A stretch of 54,100 nucleotides of DNA, from assembly GCA_002490635.1 (NCBI GenBank), contig DKUJ01000046.1:1-54100 (forward strand), written 5' to 3'. The notes under the pieces were generated by a model, which worked only from the letters and a program-made list of their open reading frames with translations, was not told where the DNA came from and did not search any database. Shown in pieces: positions 43,589-53,200 of this stretch (the stretch's first letter is position 1; each line of letters starts with the position of its first letter). Both the position numbers and the translations under genes were made by a program. This DNA is from Porphyromonadaceae bacterium UBA7207. Lineage in GTDB: Bacteria; Bacteroidota; Bacteroidia; Bacteroidales; Muribaculaceae.

Positions 43589-44835
43589 CGTATCTTGAGA
43601 GTCACGAAGGTCACCACCGCCAGTATGATGCCGATAATCCAGAAGCGCGTCACTATCTTCGATTCATGTATGGCGGCGTACGGCCTCTGTATGAGAGCTT
43701 TTATGGTGCCGTCACCGGGTTTCTGGTAGTGGTGGTGCAGGGGAGTCATCTTGAATATTCGTCCGCCGCCGGTGCGTTTGAAATATGCCACCTGCACAAT
43801 CACCGAAAGGTCCTCGATGTAGAACAGGGCGCACAGTATGGGCAGCAGCAGCTCCTTGTGGATAAGGATTGCGAACACGGCGATTACGCCGCCGAGGGTG
43901 AGGCTGCCGGTGTCGCCCATGAATACCGCCGCCGGATAGGCGTTGTACCACAGGAAACCCACGAGCGCTCCCACGAAAGCGGCCATGTAGACCACAAGCT
44001 CCTCGCTGCCGGGAACGTACATTATATTGAGGTATGCCGAGTATATTATGTTGCCGCCGAGGTAGGCCATTGCCGCCAGCGCCGCTCCGGCCACTGCCGA
44101 CAGGCCGGCGCACATGCCGTCGAGGCCGTCGTTGAGGTTGGCGCCGTTGCTGGTGGCCGCCACAAGGAATATGGTGATGAGGAAGAAAACCACCCATCCG
44201 CCGGCCTCGGCATAGTCGCCGGCCCAGGAGGTCAGCGAGGAATAGTCGAAGTTGTTGTTCTTCACGAAGGGGATGGTAGTCTGCGGCGACTTCACCTCGA
44301 CGTTGTCGTAGACCACCTGCTCCACCTGCATGGTGGATTCGCTCAGCACCTCCCGGTTCTCTACAATCACCATCGAGGGGCTGAGATACATGGTCACCGC
44401 CACGATGAGCGCGATTCCCACCTGGCCGATGATTTTGTATTTGCCTTTGATGCCGTCCTTGTTGCGGCGGCGGAATTTCATGTAGTCGTCGAGGAAACCT
44501 ATGGTTCCCAGCCACACCGTGGCCAGGAGCATGAGCAGCATGTAGGCGTTGGTGAGTCTTCCCACCAGCAGGCAAGGAACCAGGATGGCTATGATTATTA
44601 TTATTCCACCCATGGTGGGTGTGCCTTTTTTCTCGATCTGTCCCTGCAGCGACAGGTCGCGGATTATTTCGCCGATCTGCATTTTCTGCAGCCGGTGTAT
44701 TATCGCGCGGCCTACGAAGATGGCGATCAGCAGGGCAAGCACAAAGGCGGCGCCCGAGCGGAAGGTGATATAGTTCATCAGCCTCACCCCGGGCAGGCCG
44801 GAATCTTGGAGTAATGTCAGCAGATAGTAAAGCAT
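43585..44835 (-). CDS. mraY: Phospho-N-acetylmuramoyl-pentapeptide transferase
   Basis: A 416-residue polytopic enzyme that makes lipid I from undecaprenyl phosphate. Recognised by KKGTPTMGGIIII, TIGFLDDYMKFRRRNKDGI (aspartate pair), NLNDGLDGMCAGL (catalytic Asp) and PLHHHYQKPG. It contains an additional roughly 60-residue loop after the third catalytic helix, usual for Bacteroidota MraY. Its ATG shares one base with the murE stop; a longer frame from 44895 is within murE and rejected. Confidence 0.96.
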   Translation of the reverse strand: MLYYLLTLLQDSGLPGVRLMNYITFRSGAAFVLALLIAIFVGRAIIHRLQKMQIGEIIRDLSLQGQIEKKGTPTMGGIIIIIAILVPCLLVGRLTNAYMLLMLLATVWLGTIGFLDDYMKFRRRNKDGIKGKYKIIGQVGIALIVAVTMYLSPSMVIVENREVLSESTMQVEQVVYDNVEVKSPQTTIPFVKNNNFDYSSLTSWAGDYAEAGGWVVFFLITIFLVAATSNGANLNDGLDGMCAGLSAVAGAALAAMAYLGGNIIYSAYLNIMYVPGSEELVVYMAAFVGALVGFLWYNAYPAAVFMGDTGSLTLGGVIAVFAILIHKELLLPILCALFYIEDLSVIVQVAYFKRTGGGRIFKMTPLHHHYQKPGDGTIKALIQRPYAAIHESKIVTRFWIIGIILAVVTFVTLKIR

Positions 44836-46367
44836 CAGCGGAGGTTGGTTGTGGGCTGGCCGCCGGCGGCGCGGCGCTCCAGGGCGCGGCGGCATTCGAG
44901 GCGGTCGTCGAAGTGTATGGCGGTGTCGCCGATTATCTGTTCTGTCTCATGGCCTTTGCCGGCCACAAGCACTATGTCGCCGGCTTTGGCGGCGGCTATG
45001 GTTTCGGCAATGGCGGCGGCGCGGTCGGGCTGCACCACCACGCGGGCGCGGCTGTCGCTGCCTATGCCCGCTGCCATGTCGGCTATGATGTCGTCGGGGT
45101 TCTCGTGCCGTGGATTGTCGGATGTGAGCACAGCCACGTCGGCTTTCTCGCATACCGTGCGCGCCATGAGCGGGCGCTTGCCGGCGTCGCGGTTGCCGCC
45201 GGCGCCGAACACGCACCATACGGCGGCGTCGCGGGGAGCAATGTCGGCAATGGTATCCAGCACGTTGGCAAGGGCGTCGGGGGTGTGCGCGAAGTCCACG
45301 ATGGCGGTCACGCCGTCGGCACTGCGGAACTGCTCGAAGCGGCCGGCCACGGGAGTGAGGGCGCTGAGCGCAGTGAGCACCTTCTCGCGGGGCCAGCCCA
45401 TCAGCAGGGAGGTGCCGTACACGGCGGCGAGATTCGAGGCATTGAACTCGCCGGCGAAGCGGGTATCCACGGGGGTGCCGCCGAATTCCACTTCCATGCC
45501 GTCGATGCGGTCCTCCACCATGCGAGCCTTGAAATCGGCTGTGGCGCGCACCGAATATGTGAAATGCCGGGCAGGGCAGTTCTGCAGCATCACCGCGCCG
45601 TTGCGGTCGTCGGCATTGACGAGTGCGAATGCCTGGGGCGTGAGGCCGTCGAAGAAGCTCTTCTTGGCTTTGAGATATGCCTCGACGGTGCGGTGGTAGT
45701 CCAGATGGTCGCGGGTGAGATTGGTGAAAACGCCGCCGGCGAAGCTCAGGCCGGCAATGCGGTGCTGGTCGGCGGCGTGGCTGCTCACCTCCATGGCGGC
45801 GAAGGTGCAGCCGGCTTCGGCCATGCGCCGGAGAAACCCGTTGAGGGCTATGGGATGGGGGGTGGTGTGTTCGGCGGCGGTCGATTCTGTGTCCACGATA
45901 TTGGCTACCGTGGAGAGCAGACCTGCGCGGAGTCCCATGGCACGCGCCATGTTGTACAGCAGCGTGGCCACGGTGGTTTTGCCGTTGGTGCCTGTGACGC
46001 CCACCAGCGAAAGCTCGTCGGAGGGGTCGCCGAAGAAGCGCGAGGCCATCAGACCGAGGGCTTCGCGGCTGTCGGCCACGGTTATGCGGAGAACATCGGA
46101 AGGCAGTGCCGTGCCGGAGAAATCTTCGGCCACGACCACTGCGGCGCCGGCACGCGCGGCGCCGGCTATAAAGCGGTGGCCGTCGGCCTCGCAGCCGCGC
46201 ACGGCCACGAACACGCCGCCGGGAACAACGGCACGGGAATCGTCGGTGATTCCGGACACCGTTTCGGGCACGGCGCCTTCTGTCGCCAGCGGCGCGATGG
46301 CGTCGAGCAGGGCGGCGGTCTCTATGCTGCCGGTTGCCGAGTTATGGGTGAACGATGGAGTTGTCAT
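44835..46367 (-). CDS. murE: UDP-MurNAc-tripeptide synthetase (meso-diaminopimelate type)
   Basis: A 510-residue ligase adding the third stem residue. The ATP loop GTNGKTT is at 126-132 and TTPHPIALNGFL binds the substrate. The specificity motif DNPR (in SDNPRHENP) indicates meso-diaminopimelate rather than lysine, giving a Gram-negative-type peptidoglycan. The stop overlaps the mraY start by one base; ftsI ends 12 bases upstream. Start at 46367 (MTTPSFTHN) has no strong competitor. Confidence 0.96.
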   Translation of the reverse strand: MTTPSFTHNSATGSIETAALLDAIAPLATEGAVPETVSGITDDSRAVVPGGVFVAVRGCEADGHRFIAGAARAGAAVVVAEDFSGTALPSDVLRITVADSREALGLMASRFFGDPSDELSLVGVTGTNGKTTVATLLYNMARAMGLRAGLLSTVANIVDTESTAAEHTTPHPIALNGFLRRMAEAGCTFAAMEVSSHAADQHRIAGLSFAGGVFTNLTRDHLDYHRTVEAYLKAKKSFFDGLTPQAFALVNADDRNGAVMLQNCPARHFTYSVRATADFKARMVEDRIDGMEVEFGGTPVDTRFAGEFNASNLAAVYGTSLLMGWPREKVLTALSALTPVAGRFEQFRSADGVTAIVDFAHTPDALANVLDTIADIAPRDAAVWCVFGAGGNRDAGKRPLMARTVCEKADVAVLTSDNPRHENPDDIIADMAAGIGSDSRARVVVQPDRAAAIAETIAAAKAGDIVLVAGKGHETEQIIGDTAIHFDDRLECRRALERRAAGGQPTTNLR

Positions 46368-46379
46368 CGGAGTCGGTTT

Positions 46380-48548
46380 TCAATTCAGATTTTTGAGGTT
46401 GAGGTGCACGCGGGTTCCAGGCGAGGCTGTTGTTCCCGGTGCCGGCGACTGGCTTTCCACGAATCCTGCGCCACGGAATACCACCTGGTAGCCGGCCTGC
46501 TCGAGTTTGGCCAGTGCCTCGCGCACGCTCACGCCTCGCACATCGGGCACCTGCCCCGGGGGATATCCCGAGGCCGGCACGCCGAAAGTGGCTGTGCGTT
46601 CCACGCCGAGAGCCTGGTGGAGCGCCGCGCGTCGGTCGTTGTCGAAGCTGGTGTGCACCAGAGGCCTTTCGGCCGGCGACGGGTCGGGGCGGAACACGGG
46701 GTCGCCTTCGAGCATGCCGCGGGCATACATCTTGAGAGCCAGATTCTTGAGCACGGTGCCCGAGCTTACCGCCGGCCCGCGGTAGGGCATCTGGGGGTCG
46801 TTGATAACCACTATGCAGGTGTAGCGCGGGTTGTCGAAGGGGAAGAACCCGCAGAAAGTCACACGGTAATGCCCGTCGAGGTAGCCGCCTTTCCATGGCG
46901 GCAGCTGCAGGCGGTTGCCGTTGGCGTCCACGCGGGGCCGTTTGTCCTCGAGCACGAGCTTGCAGGTTCCTGTCTTGCCCGCTATTTCCACCACGGGATT
47001 GCGCAGGGCTTTGGCGGTGCCGCCCTCGCCCCAGACCACCTGCCGCATCATCTCCCTGAGCCTTGCCGACTGCTGCCGCGAGAGAATGCTGTCGCGCACG
47101 TAGCTCGGCGGAATCACCGAGTCCACGCCGTCGGCGCTGCGCAGCGACTTCACAAGGCGCGGGCGCACGAAACGGCCGTCGTTGGCTATCGCGTTGTAGA
47201 AAGCGCAGGTGTAGAGCGGCGGAATGAAGGTCGTGTATCCGAACACCATGCGGGAGAGGTCGAGCATGCCCCCGCTGTTGTTGCGGAGCATGTGGAACCT
47301 TGGCCGGCGCTCGCGGGCGATGCCGGTGTTGAGGCGGTCGAAGAATCCCATTTCGGCAAGCCGCTCGCGGAAGAGGTTGGGATTGCCCTCGTATTCGGGA
47401 ATGCTCATCTTCACCATGCCTATGTTGGAGGAATACTCCAGAAAGCGGCTCACGGGCAGTGTTGCCGGGGAATGGGTGTCGCGGATGGCGCGCCGCAGAT
47501 ACATATATGTGTGCCCGATGGGATAGCTGCGGTTCAGGTTGGCATATCCGTAGCGCATGGCCACGGCCATGCTCATCACCTTCATCACACTGCCCGGCTC
47601 GTACCATTCCACGATGCGGTTCATGGCCGGAATGTAGAGGTCGGTGTGCACGCTGTCGCGCTCGAGGTTCGCCATGGCCTTTATGTCGCCGGTGGCCACC
47701 TCCATCACCATGGCTGTTCCCCATTCGGCCTTGGAGGCCACCAGCATCTCGCCGAGTTCGCTCTCGAGAATGTCCTGGATGGTTATGTCGATGGTGGTGG
47801 TGACGTGGTAGCCGTCGACGGCGGGAGTATCCACAGCCATGTAGGTGCCGCGGGTGCCTATGCGGCGGCGCTTCACGCCAGGAGTTCCGTAGAGGAGGCT
47901 GTCGAGGGCGCTCTCAAGGCCGTAGCGGCCTATGATGCGGTTGTCGTAGGAGGTCTGGCCAACACGGCCGATGCTGAATTCGGCCACGCGTCCGAAAGGA
48001 TAGCTGCGCACCATCTGCGGCTCTATCACCAGCCCCGAGTAGGCCGGCTTGAAGCGGCGGAAAAAGGGTGCCCGCTTGATGCGGTCGGCCTGCTCGCGTG
48101 TAACCTTCTTGGCGATGCTCCAGCCGCGCGAACGCTGTTCCTTGGGCACGCTCACGCCATTGCGGAGGTGCTGCACCCACTGCCTGTGTGTCTTCTGGGG
48201 GAACCAGACGGCGAGGCTGTCGGCAATCAGGGGTATGGAGTCGGTGAACTCGATGATTTTGAAGGATGGCGCGCGCAGGTCCAGGCGCACGTTGTAGTAG
48301 CAGAGGTTGGTGGCAAGGATGGAGCCGTCGGCAGCAAGGATGTCGCCGCGCTGCGGCACAATCACCTGCCGTTGCGCCAGGGTCGACTCGGCCATGGTGT
48401 TCCATGCCTGGCGGTGCACGGTGGTGGTGCGCACCAGCGCTATGGCTATGGCCAGGGCGAGAATCAGAGCCAGGGCAAGAATCAGCCCGAAGCGGCCTAC
48501 AATGAGCACATTGCGGCTGCGGTGGCGGGGTTTTTCGTTTTTATCCAT
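46380..48548 (-). CDS. ftsI: Septal transpeptidase FtsI with C-terminal PASTA domain
   Basis: A 722-residue class B penicillin-binding protein. A cytoplasmic start, a membrane helix (FGLILALALILALAIAIALV), the PBP-dimerisation domain (PQRGDILAADGSILATN), and the transpeptidase domain with S320-VM-K323, S374-S-N376 and KTG at 526-528. A single PASTA-type repeat ends the protein (YPPGQVPDVRGVSVREAL onward). The ATG at 48548 is 22 bases after the ftsL stop; a longer frame from 48632 is rejected because it overlaps ftsL. Pairs with FtsW in septal wall synthesis. Confidence 0.95.
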   Translation of the reverse strand: MDKNEKPRHRSRNVLIVGRFGLILALALILALAIAIALVRTTTVHRQAWNTMAESTLAQRQVIVPQRGDILAADGSILATNLCYYNVRLDLRAPSFKIIEFTDSIPLIADSLAVWFPQKTHRQWVQHLRNGVSVPKEQRSRGWSIAKKVTREQADRIKRAPFFRRFKPAYSGLVIEPQMVRSYPFGRVAEFSIGRVGQTSYDNRIIGRYGLESALDSLLYGTPGVKRRRIGTRGTYMAVDTPAVDGYHVTTTIDITIQDILESELGEMLVASKAEWGTAMVMEVATGDIKAMANLERDSVHTDLYIPAMNRIVEWYEPGSVMKVMSMAVAMRYGYANLNRSYPIGHTYMYLRRAIRDTHSPATLPVSRFLEYSSNIGMVKMSIPEYEGNPNLFRERLAEMGFFDRLNTGIARERRPRFHMLRNNSGGMLDLSRMVFGYTTFIPPLYTCAFYNAIANDGRFVRPRLVKSLRSADGVDSVIPPSYVRDSILSRQQSARLREMMRQVVWGEGGTAKALRNPVVEIAGKTGTCKLVLEDKRPRVDANGNRLQLPPWKGGYLDGHYRVTFCGFFPFDNPRYTCIVVINDPQMPYRGPAVSSGTVLKNLALKMYARGMLEGDPVFRPDPSPAERPLVHTSFDNDRRAALHQALGVERTATFGVPASGYPPGQVPDVRGVSVREALAKLEQAGYQVVFRGAGFVESQSPAPGTTASPGTRVHLNLKNLN

Positions 48549-48570
48549 TTGCTGCTGTTGTGGATAGGAG

Positions 48571-48909
48571 TCAGTCGTATGTGAGCAGTCCCGGACGTGC
48601 TGTGGGGTCGGCGGCGGGGATGTCCAGGCCAAGGTTCAGCGAGTCGGCCAGTGCGCGCATGGCGCTTTCGCGGGTGAGCGTGTGGTAGCGGCTCAGTTCG
48701 CGCTGCTTGTGGGTCTGGGCCTGCTGAATCTGTTGTTCCAGGCTTCTGATGGTGCCTGCGGTGGTGGCATAGTCGAAGCGCTGGGCGATGAATGCCATGC
48801 AGCCCATCACTACCAGCACCGTGGCGAAGAAGTGCCGTTTGAAAAAACGGCTGTCCACGGCATCGCCCTGCACCATCGCCCTCAGTCGGCGGTTTATCTT
48901 CTTTTTCAT
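48571..48909 (-). CDS. ftsL: FtsL-like division protein
   Basis: A 112-residue bitopic protein: basic cytoplasmic start (MKKKINRRLRAMV), one membrane helix (FFATVLVVMGCMAFIAQRF), then a short coiled-coil (SLEQQIQQAQTHKQREL). This architecture and position between rsmH (overlap of four bases) and ftsI fit FtsL, which with FtsB and FtsQ activates FtsWI. Sequence conservation is low, so the call rests on size, topology and place. Confidence 0.85.
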   Translation of the reverse strand: MKKKINRRLRAMVQGDAVDSRFFKRHFFATVLVVMGCMAFIAQRFDYATTAGTIRSLEQQIQQAQTHKQRELSRYHTLTRESAMRALADSLNLGLDIPAADPTARPGLLTYD

Positions 48910-49862
48910 GACTGGCTGTCGGTATCTGTTTTCTTGGCCACACGCAGTCTGGCGCTGCGGCTGCGCGGGTTGGCTTCTATTTCCGCGGCATCGGGAGCTG
49001 TCGATTTGCCCAGGGGGCGCACCGGAGAGCCGGTGCGGCCGAAGATGTCTTTCTCGATTTTTCCGTCGATTCTTCCCGAGCGCATGAAGTTCTTCACCAT
49101 CCGGTCCTCCAGGGAGTGGTAGGTTATCACTGCCAGGCGGCCTCCGGGACGCAGAACCTCCACGGCGGCTGTCAGGAAAGCCTCGAGGGCTTCCATCTCG
49201 CCGTTCACCACTATGCGCAGTGCCTGGAACACCTGTGCCAGCTCTTTCTTGAAGGCTGCGGGGTTGAGCAGCGGGCGTACGGTCTCGGCCAGGCGTCCGG
49301 TGCTGTCGATGGGCGCGGCGGCGCGGGCTTTGACTATGGCGGCGGCTATGCGGGCGCCGTTGCGGAGTTCGCCGTAGGTCTTGAGCCAGCCGGCCAGTTC
49401 GGAAACGTCGGCCGACGCCAGCAGGTCGGCGGCGGTGGTGCCTCCCTGGCGGTTCATGCGCATGTCCAGCGGGGCATCGGTGCGGAACGAGAAGCCCCGA
49501 GAGGCATCGTCGAAATGGTGCGACGACACGCCGAGGTCGGCAAGTATGCCGTCTACTTTGCCGTAAACGCCGTAGAACCGCATGTAGTTGGCCAGATAGC
49601 GGAAATCTCCGTGCACCGGAGTGAAAACCGGAGTGGCGGTGGCGCGGTCGATGGCGTCGCTGTCGCGGTCGATGGAGTAGAGATGGCCGCCGGCACTCTC
49701 CCCGCTGTCGCAGTTTCCTTCTCCCTGCAGAATGGCGGCGATGGCGCCGCTGTGGCCGCCGCCTCCGAAGGTGGCGTCGACATAGATTCCGCCCGGATGG
49801 ATGTTCAGGGCGGATATTGATTGCGGAAGTAGTGCTGGGATGTGATAAACGTCTTCACTCAT
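48906..49862 (-). CDS. rsmH: 16S rRNA (cytosine1402-N4)-methyltransferase
   Basis: A 318-residue SAM-dependent enzyme (MraW). Visible: YHIPALLPQSISAL, the SAM loop VDATFGGGGHSGAIAAIL, GILADLGVSSHHFDDASRGFSFR, and the C-terminal VITYHSLEDRMVKNFM. It methylates the N4 of C1402; RsmI at 5479 does the ribose of the same base. First gene of the dcw operon, with the ATG at 49862 about 57 bases after the promoter. The usual preceding gene mraZ is absent. Confidence 0.96.
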   Translation of the reverse strand: MSEDVYHIPALLPQSISALNIHPGGIYVDATFGGGGHSGAIAAILQGEGNCDSGESAGGHLYSIDRDSDAIDRATATPVFTPVHGDFRYLANYMRFYGVYGKVDGILADLGVSSHHFDDASRGFSFRTDAPLDMRMNRQGGTTAADLLASADVSELAGWLKTYGELRNGARIAAAIVKARAAAPIDSTGRLAETVRPLLNPAAFKKELAQVFQALRIVVNGEMEALEAFLTAAVEVLRPGGRLAVITYHSLEDRMVKNFMRSGRIDGKIEKDIFGRTGSPVRPLGKSTAPDAAEIEANPRSRSARLRVAKKTDTDSQS

Positions 49863-49918
49863 AAGCGGTTATGGCAGTCGTGGATGGGGCTGTGGCATGG
49901 GGGCCGGTTTTGAAAGCC

Positions 49919-49950
49919 CAAAATTAGCCAAGATGGCAGGGATTTACAAA
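49919..49950 (-). promoter_or_regulatory. Promoter of the dcw operon
   Basis: TTTG (49947-49950 on the minus strand), 20 bases, TAATTTTG (49919-49926). The predicted transcript begins about 50 bases before the rsmH ATG. Confidence 0.7.
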
Positions 49951-50086
49951 TTTAAACTGCTGTTTAACGATATAAATTTATCAACATCCGGGTCACATGT
50001 ATCCTTCTGCGGCAGAGACATCCCCGACTTCATTCCGGAGCTTTGTGGCCGCATAGTCATCAGCCCGGAGATTTTTTTGATAAAAG

Positions 50087-50118
50087 ATTGCATTAAAGTG
50101 CAAAAAGAGTTAATTTTG
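50087..50118 (+). promoter_or_regulatory. Promoter of the kinase gene
   Basis: ATTG (50087-50090), 20 bases, TAATTTTG (50111-50118), giving a leader of about 130 bases before the ATG at 50253. The leader is unusually long for this window. Confidence 0.5.
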
Positions 50119-50252
50119 CCGAATACTGCAATCATTGTCAATCAACTGCCCGAGGTGGAGTTCCTGCACGGCGAGGATTTTTTTGATGCCTTGCGAAAAA
50201 GGCGGTGGAGGCAGTATATAAAAGTAGAAACAAATCTCAAAAGCATATCCAT

Positions 50253-53200
50253 ATGTCTTCCGAAATTAAAAATGCATTGATGGCGGGCACCTTGCTCAAA
50301 AGCGGCAACACGACCTACCGCGTTGTCCGCGCTCTTGGTGCCGGTGGCTTCGGCATAACCTATCTTGTGGAGGGGCAATCGCTGCAGGAGGGGCAGGTGG
50401 TCACCTTCTACTATGCCATGAAAGAACACTTCCTGTCGCGTTGCAGCGAACGTGCGCAGGACTCCTCCAAGGTGGTGTATTCCAATCCTGTGGCCGAGGA
50501 GGTGCAGAACTCACAGAAAGATTTCATGGCCGAGGCGGTGCGCCTGCAGCGCATAGGCAGCCGCCACGACAACATCGTTACCGTGAACGAGATTTTCGAG
50601 GCCAACAACACCGCCTACTACACCATGGAATATCTCCAGGGGCAGAGTCTGAGGGAGTATGTGGCCGCGCGCGGACGGCTTGGCGAGCAGGAGATGCTGC
50701 AGATTATGAGGCCGATTATCGACGCCATTGGCTATCTGCACAGCAACAAGATGACGCACCTCGACATAAAGCCCGACAATATTATGCTGGCCAGGGAGGC
50801 CGACGGCTCGTTACGTCCGGTGCTCATCGACTTCGGCCTCAGCAAGCATTACGACGACACAGGCCGCCCCACCTCGACAATAAACACACTCGGATGCTCC
50901 GACGGCTTCTCGCCCGTGGAACAGTACGGCGGAATAACAACATTCTCGCCCACGGCCGACATCTACGCCCTGGGTGCTACAATGGTTTACTGCGTTACGG
51001 GTGCCGTGCCAAAGAAGAGCACCGACCTGGCGCCCGGCGAAACCCAGAACTATGTCAGTGGACTGTCGAACAATACGGCATATGCCATCATGCAGATGAT
51101 GAACATGAACCGTATGGCGCGCCCGCAGACCGCCGCCAACGTGCAGGCACTGCTTGCCCCGCAGCAGCCCTCGCCGGTGCAGGGTCCGTTCCCCGGAGCG
51201 TCCACAATGCCGCTTCCCGGTGGCGGAGCCATGCCTCCCGGGGGAGGGCGGCCGCCGCTGCCGCCGCCACCGCCGTCGGTGAAATCGGCTAAGGGAAGCG
51301 ACAACAACAAGAAGATTCTGCTCTACGCCGGCGCCGGCGTGCTGGGCGTGGCTTTCATTGCCGGTGTAATCGCTCTGCTGGTGAATGTGTTCGGCGGCCC
51401 GGGACACCATGACTACGACCGGGGTTCGGTGATTGCTTCATATACTTCTCCGAGTGTCGACAGAGTGGACAATCCCGCGCTGGAGGATACGGCAAGTGAT
51501 CTTTTGGGCAACGCACCCCTCGGAGCCGTTCTGTTCTGGGATTTCAACAACGACCTCGATATCTATGCCGTGCAGCCCGATGGCGAGACTCTCTATTTTC
51601 TCAACAACTCGTCGCAGAGCATGGGCGGACAGCTCGGCAGCGACGATACCGGAGGCAGCAACAGCTTTGAATATGTGCGCTGGTTCCGTCCCGATGCCGG
51701 AGAGTACGATTTATTCGTGGCGGCCCGCAGCCTTCCGTCCGATGGCGGCAAAATTTACATGGTTGTCAACAACAACGGCGACATGCACACCTATGAGGCC
51801 ACGCTGGAGCAGACAACCCAAGAATTCCCCGAGTACTATCTTATAAAAACAGTCGAACTGTCGGCCGCGCTCAGTGCCGAAATGCCCGACATGCAGCGCT
51901 CGTATGAAATCGGCGACAATATATCCGACTACTGGGAGACAGATGTCAGGACAGTTAGCTCGCCTTCGGCTGTCAGCCGCTTGCGCCGCGCCGTGGGCAA
52001 CGTGCCATTCGCGATAGGCCTTCTCTGGAATTCTTCCAACGACCTCGACCTGTATGTGAATCAGCCCGACGCCACCGATGTGTACTTCGGCCGGACTTCC
52101 GACAGCGACAGCGGCGCCACCTTCGGCGGCGATGTCCGCGGCGGCTCCAATTCTATGGAATACATCAAATGGACCCGTCCCGACACCGGGCGCTACGATG
52201 TGTTCGTGCGTGCACGTGGCTCTGTTCCCTCTTCGGGAATTCCGGTGGAAGTGGTAGTTCTCGACGACGGCCAGTCCACCGTCTACAAGGCAGTGCTTCA
52301 GAACCACGGCTCCAGCGCCACCGACTATAAGATTGTGTTCTACACCCGATCCGATGGTGAGAATGAGCTTGTATCGGTGATTGAGGAGGACGAGGATGAG
52401 ATTGAGTACATTGAGGTTGTTCCGGCGCCTGCGGCTTCCACACCCGACTCCGTCGCATCCGCTCCGCAGCCTGCGCGCCAGTCGACCGCGACAAGTTCCG
52501 GCGACAGCAGTCTGCCGGTGACCAACGCCGGTGGCTCGCGTACCAACTACAATTATGGCGAGGTAATCGACAATTACGTGGAGGCCAACACCTCCACCGC
52601 CCGCGACTCGCAGGCCGAGCGGCGTGCGGCTTCGGTGGGCCGGAACGCACCTCTCAAAATAACCCTCCTGTGGGATTTCTCCGGCGACTGCGACCTGGTG
52701 GTCAACCAGTGCGACCAGACCGACATATACCGCAGCAACACCACATCGAGCTACACCGGCGCCGTATTCTCCGGCGACCAGTTCGGTGGCAACGGAAGCT
52801 ACGAGAGCGTTTCCTTCACCAACCCGCAGAGCGGCATCTACGATGCTTTCGTGCAGGTGCGCGACGTGCCTTCGGGCGGCGGTGTGGTGAAAGTGGTTGT
52901 CAAGAACGGCAGCAGCACCAAGGTCTACGCCACCAGAGTGACCAAATCCAACTCAGGGCTGAAGGCAATCCGCATGTGTCAGATTTCCTACGACGGCGGC
53001 TCCTCATCCTCCTCTTCGTCCTCGTCTTCATCGTCCTCATCTTCGGCGCCTGTCACCAATGCCAACGGCAGCACAACATCCTACACTCCCGGCGAAGTGG
53101 TCAGCAGCTATGTACAGGCCAGCACCTCGACATCATACGACAGCGCCGCCGCCAGCCGTGCCGCAGGCGTCTCCGGCAGCGGATCCCTGAAAGTGACCTT

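Larger units (their letters stand above)
49863..50252. other. 390-base AT-richer divergent intergenic region
   Basis: No confident gene. It holds two divergent promoters (49919-49950 minus, 50087-50118 plus) and is clearly AT-richer than its flanks. A 127-codon open frame (49897-50280, plus) crosses it but overlaps the kinase start and both promoters, and shows no known domain. No mraZ-like sequence is found on the minus strand. Poly-T tracts at 50072-50078 and 50177-50183 stand out. Confidence 0.7.

Noticed and set aside
44814..48584. A 1256-codon open frame on the plus strand, antisense to murE and ftsI
   Set aside because: It mirrors the real genes in a high-GC region where stop codons are rare on the opposite strand, has no known domain, and the minus-strand proteins carry all catalytic motifs.
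49897..50280. A 127-codon frame in the rsmH-kinase intergenic region
   Set aside because: It overlaps the kinase start and both divergent promoters, has no recognised domain, and is preceded by no promoter of its own. A chance frame is the simpler view, although its residue composition is not absurd.
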